A stretch of 10,395 nt of DNA, taken from the NCBI GenBank assembly GCA_025359355.1, contig JANYGR010000218.1, positions 1 through 10,395 of the forward strand, written 5' to 3'. The notes under the pieces are model-generated. The model did no database searches, had not been told where the DNA came from, and saw only the letters and a list, made by a program, of their open reading frames with translations. Positions 7,237-10,395 of the stretch are shown here, in pieces. Numbering within the stretch: the first letter of the stretch is position 1; each line of letters begins with the position of its first letter. Origin of the DNA: Bacteroidota bacterium. GTDB lineage: Bacteria > Bacteroidota > Bacteroidia > B-17B0 > Aurantibacillaceae. The position numbers were made by a program, and so were the translations under genes.

Positions 7237-7272
7237 AAAAAAAACCCTTTTACAAATACATGTAAAAGGGTT
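7237..7272 (-). terminator. Rho-independent terminator of rplS
   Basis: Read on the - strand, a perfect 12-bp stem (AACCCTTTTACA with TGTAAAAGGGTT; 7261-7272 with 7243-7254) closes a 6-nt loop and is followed by a U-tract (A-run 7237-7242 on the + strand). It lies 24 bp after the rplS stop codon and separates rplS from the sigma-factor gene downstream on the same strand. Confidence 0.93.
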
Positions 7273-7296
7273 GATATATTAATATTAGCTAATGAA

Positions 7297-7662
7297 TTAA
7301 GCAGTTGCTTTTTTAGCCAATTTTTCACGGATACGAGCTGCTTTACCAGTACGTGTACGGATATAGTATAATTTTGCTCTACGAACAATACCTACTTTGT
7401 TTAATTCTACTTTATCAATAAAAGGAGATGATACAGGGAAAATACGCTCTACGCCTACTCCATTAGAAATTTTACGTACTGTAAAAGATGCTGTTGCTGG
7501 TTCGTTTTTACGTTGAATAACTACTCCAGAAAATTGCTGGATACGTTCTTTATCTCCCTCTTTAATTTTGTAGTGAACTGTAACAGTATCACCAGCTTTA
7601 AATTTAGGATGAGCAACCTCTGTTGCTAATTGTTTTTTTACGTAATCTAATAATAAACTCAT
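7297..7662 (-). CDS. rplS: 50S ribosomal protein L19 (bL19)
   Basis: The 121-residue protein is a full-length bL19, a few residues longer than the E. coli protein of about 115. Typical stretches are FKAGDTVTVHYKIKEGDKER (21-40), QFSGVVIQRK (43-52), GVGVERIFPVSSP (68-80), the RNA-contacting RRAKLYYIR (94-102) and GKAARIREK (106-114). bL19 sits in the large subunit at the 30S-50S interface near an intersubunit bridge. The ATG at 7662 matches the family start (MSLLLDYVKKQL). In many bacteria rplS follows rpsP-rimM-trmD; here it stands alone, with its own promoter and terminator, next to a divergent tatD-like/tcdA pair. Confidence 0.98.
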   Translation of the reverse strand: MSLLLDYVKKQLATEVAHPKFKAGDTVTVHYKIKEGDKERIQQFSGVVIQRKNEPATASFTVRKISNGVGVERIFPVSSPFIDKVELNKVGIVRRAKLYYIRTRTGKAARIREKLAKKATA

Positions 7663-7700
7663 TGTTTCTTATTTAAAATAATTTATCATTTTTGGCATTC

Positions 7701-7715
7701 GCTGCACCATGCAAC
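7701..7715 (-). promoter_or_regulatory. Possible rplS leader hairpin
   Basis: The predicted rplS transcript has a leader of roughly 70 nt. On the - strand GUUGC (7715-7711) can pair with GCAGC (7705-7701), one G-U pair included, around an AUGGU loop. It is the only GC-richer patch in the AT-rich leader. Ribosomal-protein leaders often bind their own product for autoregulation, so this is a candidate, but the stem is short and no covariation can be judged from one sequence. Confidence 0.25.
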
Positions 7716-7736
7716 CAGAGGCTAAAAAGTGGAGGG

Positions 7737-7767
7737 CAAATATATAACTTTTTATTTATATACCAAA
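7737..7767 (-). promoter_or_regulatory. rplS: Bacteroidota-type promoter of rplS
   Basis: Read on the - strand, TTTG (7767-7764), a 19-nt spacer and TATATTTG (7744-7737) give an exact match to the Bacteroidota housekeeping consensus (-33 TTTG, -7 TAnnTTTG). Transcription should start near 7730-7733, giving a leader of about 70 nt before the rplS ATG. No other feature explains this match, and its position and direction fit rplS. Confidence 0.75.
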
Positions 7768-7784
7768 AACAATTATTCTTTCAT

Positions 7785-7792
7785 TAAATTTG
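7785..7792 (+). promoter_or_regulatory. Candidate -7 element for the tatD-like/tcdA operon
   Basis: TAAATTTG matches the Bacteroidota -7 consensus TAnnTTTG exactly and lies 17 bases before the ATG at 7810, so the leader would be only about 12 nt. A -33 TTTG at the correct spacing is absent. It lies about 40 bp from the divergent rplS -7 element, forming a back-to-back promoter region. Confidence 0.4.
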
Positions 7793-7809
7793 GCTTTTAT
7801 CCTTATAAT

Positions 7810-8451
7810 ATGCGTTTCATAAACCTTCATACTCATCATATTTCATTGGATAATAGCCTGTTTATATTAAATTATCGGTTGGGGTACGACAAAGTGATTG
7901 ATACAATCCATTCATTTTCAATAGGCGTTCACCCATGGGATATTGAGCTAAATAATGACTTATTTGTATCTGAACTGGAACATTTTTTAACTCAGTCAAA
8001 CTGCTTAGCTATTGGCGAATGTGGCTTGGATAAACTAATCACAATTCCTTTAGATATTCAAAAAAAAGTATTTGAGCAACATTTGCAATTAGCCGTCAAA
8101 TATCATAAGCCTGTGATAATCCACTGCGTGAAGGCTTTTGACGAACTGATAGAAATTTGCAAACCTTATGTTAAACAAATTCCACTTATTATACACGGAT
8201 TTAATAAATCAGAAACCTTAGCGAAACAATTGATTGATAAGGGTTTTAGCCTCTCTTTACATCATAAGCTTAGTTCAAAAACAGATTTTAATATTCAATC
8301 TCTTCCACTTGATAAATTATTTTTTGAAACGGATGATAACGCTCAGTTATTGATAAAAGATGTTTATCAAGACTTTTCATTCAAATTAAATATAGAACTT
8401 GATGCATTGAAAGCGCAAATTAACCGTAATTTTGAAACTCTATTTTTATGA
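7810..8451 (+). CDS. Compact TatD-family metal-dependent hydrolase
   Basis: The start is the ATG at 7810 (213 residues, MRFINLHTHH). The longer frame from a GTG at 7729 is rejected because it adds 27 unconserved residues and runs through the rplS promoter. Metal-site motifs of the TatD TIM barrel are present in order: H7-T-H9 in NLHTH, IGECGLD (68-74, E70), IIHCVKAFDE (103-112, H105), IIHGFNKS (127-134, H129) and FFETDDN (171-177, D175). TatD enzymes are Mg-dependent 3'-5' exonucleases or deoxyribonucleases for DNA and RNA processing and damage repair. Bacterial TatD proteins are usually about 260 residues; this one is about 45 shorter but keeps every metal ligand, so it is a short subfamily rather than a broken gene. 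The ETDxP proline is replaced (ETDDN). The stop overlaps the tcdA start (ATGA, 4 bp), indicating translational coupling. The exact substrate is not known. Confidence 0.87.
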   Translation: MRFINLHTHHISLDNSLFILNYRLGYDKVIDTIHSFSIGVHPWDIELNNDLFVSELEHFLTQSNCLAIGECGLDKLITIPLDIQKKVFEQHLQLAVKYHKPVIIHCVKAFDELIEICKPYVKQIPLIIHGFNKSETLAKQLIDKGFSLSLHHKLSSKTDFNIQSLPLDKLFFETDDNAQLLIKDVYQDFSFKLNIELDALKAQINRNFETLFL

Positions 8452-9191
8452 CACAACCTACAGATAATCATTGGATGCAACGCACACGCCTACTAATAGG
8501 TGATGATGGAATTACTAATTTACAAAAAGCACACGTATTAATTGTTGGTTTAGGAGGCGTGGGTTCTTATGCTGCTGAGGCTATTTGCCGCGCTGGCATT
8601 GGAGAAATGACCATTGTTGATGGAGATGTAGTTGATCCTACAAATCGTAATCGTCAGTTACAAGCCTTATCAACTACGCATGGACAAAGCAAAGCGTTGT
8701 TAATGAAAGAGCGTTTATTAGCAATTAATCCAAGCGTTAAATTAAACGTTGTATCCGAATTTCAAGATCCAGAAATGATTATTGTGCTTTTAAAAAATCC
8801 ATTTGATTATGTGATTGATGCTATTGATAGCATTTCGCCAAAAGTGCATCTCATCAAAACAGCCCTAGAAATGGGGCATCGCATTGTATCATCGATGGGA
8901 GCTGGAGGGAAAATGGATCCAACACAATTAAAAGTAGTTGATATTTCTAAAACACATAATTGCCCTATGGCATATTATTTAAGAAAACGCTTAAAATACG
9001 TTGGCATCAAACATGGCGTAAAAGCTGTATTTTCGACTGAATTGCCTGATAAAAATTCGATCATGACAACGGATGGAAGTAATTTTAAAAAATCGGCTTA
9101 TGGTACAATTTCATATATTCCTGCGGTATTTGGTATGACCTGCGCTTCAGTGGTAATAAGGGATTTAACGGATTGGAAGGAACGGTTTTAA
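8448..9191 (+). CDS. tcdA: tRNA threonylcarbamoyladenosine dehydratase (TcdA/CsdL)
   Basis: The 247-residue protein is an E1-like (ThiF/MoeB-fold) enzyme that uses ATP to dehydrate t6A37 in ANN-decoding tRNAs to cyclic ct6A. The nucleotide-binding loop is GLGGVGSYAAE (34-44); D58 and D60 lie in VDGDVVD, followed by the signature NRNRQ (66-70). DAIDS (124-128), GAGGKMDPTQ (151-160) and VFSTE (194-198) match TcdA rather than ThiF or MoeB, and the zinc-binding CxxC pairs of ThiF/MoeB are absent. At 247 residues it is slightly shorter than E. coli TcdA (268). The ATG at 8448 overlaps the end of the TatD-like gene by 4 bp, so the two are co-translated. The partner sulfur-transfer genes csdA/csdE are not in the window. 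No terminator is obvious directly after the stop, though the repeats downstream may serve. Confidence 0.95.
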   Translation: MTQPTDNHWMQRTRLLIGDDGITNLQKAHVLIVGLGGVGSYAAEAICRAGIGEMTIVDGDVVDPTNRNRQLQALSTTHGQSKALLMKERLLAINPSVKLNVVSEFQDPEMIIVLLKNPFDYVIDAIDSISPKVHLIKTALEMGHRIVSSMGAGGKMDPTQLKVVDISKTHNCPMAYYLRKRLKYVGIKHGVKAVFSTELPDKNSIMTTDGSNFKKSAYGTISYIPAVFGMTCASVVIRDLTDWKERF

Positions 9192-9208
9192 AGACCTTAT
9201 TTTATTAG

Positions 9209-9349
9209 AACGCTGATAACACTGATCTATAAGATTAACGATGATGTTTAGTCATGCTGAACTTGTTTCAGCATCTTGCGATTAGAGACCCTGAAACAAG
9301 TTCAGGGTGACATATAAATAAAATGAAAACCGCCTGCGTCATCTGCGTT
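9209..9349. repeat. Composite intergenic repeat with outer imperfect inverted arms
   Basis: The stretch 9192-9519 holds no gene. Its first half is a nested inverted-repeat unit. The outer arms, AACGCTGATAACACTG (9209-9224) and CTGCGTCATCTGCGTT (9334-9349), are inverted copies matching at 12 of 16 positions. They enclose the perfect inner inverted repeat at 9251-9311. Tracts of the style CTGATAACACTGAT and GCGTCATCTGCGTT recur in intergenic DNA of Bacteroidota from my general knowledge, which suggests a dispersed repeat family; copy number in this genome cannot be judged from the window. Confidence 0.6.
9251..9311. repeat. REP-like twin-hairpin element
   Basis: Two inverted copies of a 26-bp unit lie at 9251-9276 and 9286-9311. 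They share a perfect 15-bp core (CTGAACTTGTTTCAG and its complement at 9257-9271 and 9291-9305) and GTCA/TGAC ends. Each copy is itself a hairpin with an 8-bp stem and 5-nt loop (9254-9261 with 9267-9274; 9288-9295 with 9301-9308). The copies differ at four positions, and the changes keep pairing within each small hairpin (TG with CA in one, CC with GG in the other). It may also act as a bidirectional transcript end between the convergent tcdA and arginase-family genes, although no T-run follows. Confidence 0.8.
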
Positions 9350-9397
9350 TCATTCAAAATTTCATTAAAACGTAATTTAAAGTTTTATGAAAATGTT

Positions 9398-9520
9398 GTG
9401 TCAGATAAGAAAACTGCAAGTTCGAAGCTTGCGAAGGCTTAAATAATGGGAGTTTTCTTTTCGCAAATGACCATTTTTAAGGCAAGCGTAACGAAGAAAT
9501 TGAAGTTTTCTTGCTGACAC
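9398..9520. repeat. 123-bp MITE-like inverted-repeat element
   Basis: The ends are inverted repeats: GTGTCAG plus AAGAAAACT (9398-9404, 9407-9415) against AGTTTTCTT plus CTGACAC (9504-9512, 9514-9520), differing by a 1-nt spacer change. Weaker inverted similarity continues inward to GGCTTAAA (near 9437) and TTTAAGGC (near 9476). A third AGTTTTCTT copy lies at 9451-9459, so the left arm can also form a smaller hairpin. No open reading frame of note lies inside. No clear target-site duplication is visible. The last base of the right end is also the last base of the stop codon (TAG) of the arginase-family gene on the - strand. A non-autonomous mobile element is the favoured reading; a long paired transcript end for the two convergent genes is the alternative. 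Confidence 0.6.
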
Positions 9521-10395
9521 TATTTATCATTCATTCCTTTAATAAAATCAGAAATTAAATAGGCTATTAATTTTCCTGTTTTATTATCTGCTTTAATGTG
9601 AGATAGAATTGGTGCTCCTTCGGCAATGTGAAAATATAAGGCGTTTAATTGTTTACCACATTGATAAGCGTACTGCCGCGCTTGTACTGGTGATAACCCG
9701 CTACTGGTTTTAGCACTAGATGGTACATTCGTAATCGCATCCAAATCTATTTCTACACCACAAGCTTGTTGTTTTACAAAACCAATCGTTTGATTAAGCG
9801 CCGTTGTAAATGTTTTCAACTCTCTCACAAACACATCTTCATAAGTACTAAAATATAAGTGTGCATTATCTTTTACAAAATCGGTTAATACATGTGCTGT
9901 GTTGTATTGCTCGTGCATACAAAGCACGGCGTAGTTATCAATGTAATTTTCTTTATAAGCATAGCTAAATCCATTGCCACTGTGTCGTCCTTCTAAGGGT
10001 CTAAAATCGGTATGTGGATCGCAATTAATTACATTTATTTTTTGAGCTAAGCCCTGCGAACAGCCTTTAATAATAGGATAAGCGTTATTATGTCCACCAC
10101 CTACAACAATAGGAATTTTACCACAAGCAGAAATAACCTTAATAACTTCACTTACTCGCGTATCTATTTCCGAAACTAAAGCTCTAAAAATGGCAATATC
10201 TTCTATGGTTTTAGTAGTTAAGGCATTTGCTTTTTCCATTAAATCATCCACTTCAATATGCCCTAAGACGCAACAGGTTTTACCACTCAAAAACATATTA
10301 CTTTGTTGACTCAAAAAACCTTCTAAGGCTGGCTTCCATGCAGTGTGCGCTCCCCCACGTCCGTAGTTAGCTCTTACGCCAATGTCTTCTGGAAT
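9520..10395 (-). CDS. Arginase-family protein, formimidoylglutamase-like (5' partial)
   Basis: The frame stays open to the window edge, so the N-terminus lies outside; 291 residues are visible. A TTG at 10314 is an internal codon, because conserved sequence (IPEDIGVRANYGRGGAHTAW) precedes it. Ureohydrolase metal motifs are present: GGGHNN (99-104), DPHTD (126-130, in place of the usual DAHxD) and EIDLDAI (215-221, for the usual SxDxDxxDP). Together they should hold a two-manganese centre that hydrolyses a guanidino or formimino group. The bacterial enzymes closest in style are formimidoylglutamases (HutG, last step of histidine degradation to glutamate), but no other hut gene is in view. The post-DxD region (VPSSAKTSSGLS) departs from the agmatinase/arginase DPxxAPGTGTP form, so the true substrate is uncertain. 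The stop codon TAG lies exactly at the edge of a 123-bp inverted-repeat element, so the C-terminal end may have been shaped by its insertion. Confidence 0.86.
   Translation of the reverse strand: MPEDIGVRANYGRGGAHTAWKPALEGFLSQQSNMFLSGKTCCVLGHIEVDDLMEKANALTTKTIEDIAIFRALVSEIDTRVSEVIKVISACGKIPIVVGGGHNNAYPIIKGCSQGLAQKINVINCDPHTDFRPLEGRHSGNGFSYAYKENYIDNYAVLCMHEQYNTAHVLTDFVKDNAHLYFSTYEDVFVRELKTFTTALNQTIGFVKQQACGVEIDLDAITNVPSSAKTSSGLSPVQARQYAYQCGKQLNALYFHIAEGAPILSHIKADNKTGKLIAYLISDFIKGMNDK

Noticed and set aside
7729..7809. GTG start giving a 240-residue TatD-like protein
   Set aside because: The extra 27 residues are not family-like and overlap a strong rplS promoter; the ATG at 7810 directly precedes the conserved HxH motif.
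10312..10314. TTG as start of the arginase-family protein
   Set aside because: The frame is open and clearly family-like upstream to the window edge, so the gene is simply truncated by the window.

Overview
The window looks like the chromosome of a Bacteroidota bacterium, most likely a flavobacterium-like lineage. It is AT-rich, start codons mostly lack a Shine-Dalgarno sequence, and a secreted protein ends in a type IX secretion sorting domain. A TonB-dependent receptor carries an N-terminal CarboxypepD_reg-like domain, and the best promoter matches the Bacteroidota pattern (TTTG, 19-nt spacer, TAnnTTTG). No tRNA, rRNA, CRISPR array, transposase or phage gene was seen.

Left part (1-5857, all + strand): the 3' end of a DUF4331-family protein with a type IX sorting domain is followed by a strong intrinsic terminator. 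Then come a membrane-anchored TPR protein, a HupE/UreJ-like multi-pass membrane protein one base downstream, a small histidine-containing membrane-anchored or exported protein, a 222-bp gap with a nested hairpin and a 23-bp near-perfect palindrome, and a 770-residue TonB-dependent receptor. Together they could link the outside of the cell (secreted DUF4331, outer-membrane receptor) to the inner membrane (HupE-like permease). The HupE/UreJ family and the many histidines suggest handling of a transition metal such as nickel, cobalt, copper or zinc. No substrate is proven by the sequence. This is the best candidate for an undescribed system in the window.

Middle (5898-7662, - strand): a divergent sigma-70-type factor and an overlapping single-pass membrane protein form a likely sigma/anti-sigma-like pair, converging on the receptor gene. 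Upstream of the pair, rplS (ribosomal protein L19) has its own promoter and its own terminator.

Right part (7810-10395): a compact TatD-family hydrolase and tcdA (tRNA ct6A-forming dehydratase) overlap by 4 bp and form a + strand operon divergent from rplS. A 328-bp gene-free stretch follows, filled with inverted-repeat DNA: a REP-like twin hairpin inside weaker outer inverted repeats, then a 123-bp MITE-like element. The right edge of that element touches the stop codon of a - strand arginase-family (formimidoylglutamase-like) gene, which runs off the window end. Several start codons were moved to the more likely ATG, and two genes are cut by the window edges.
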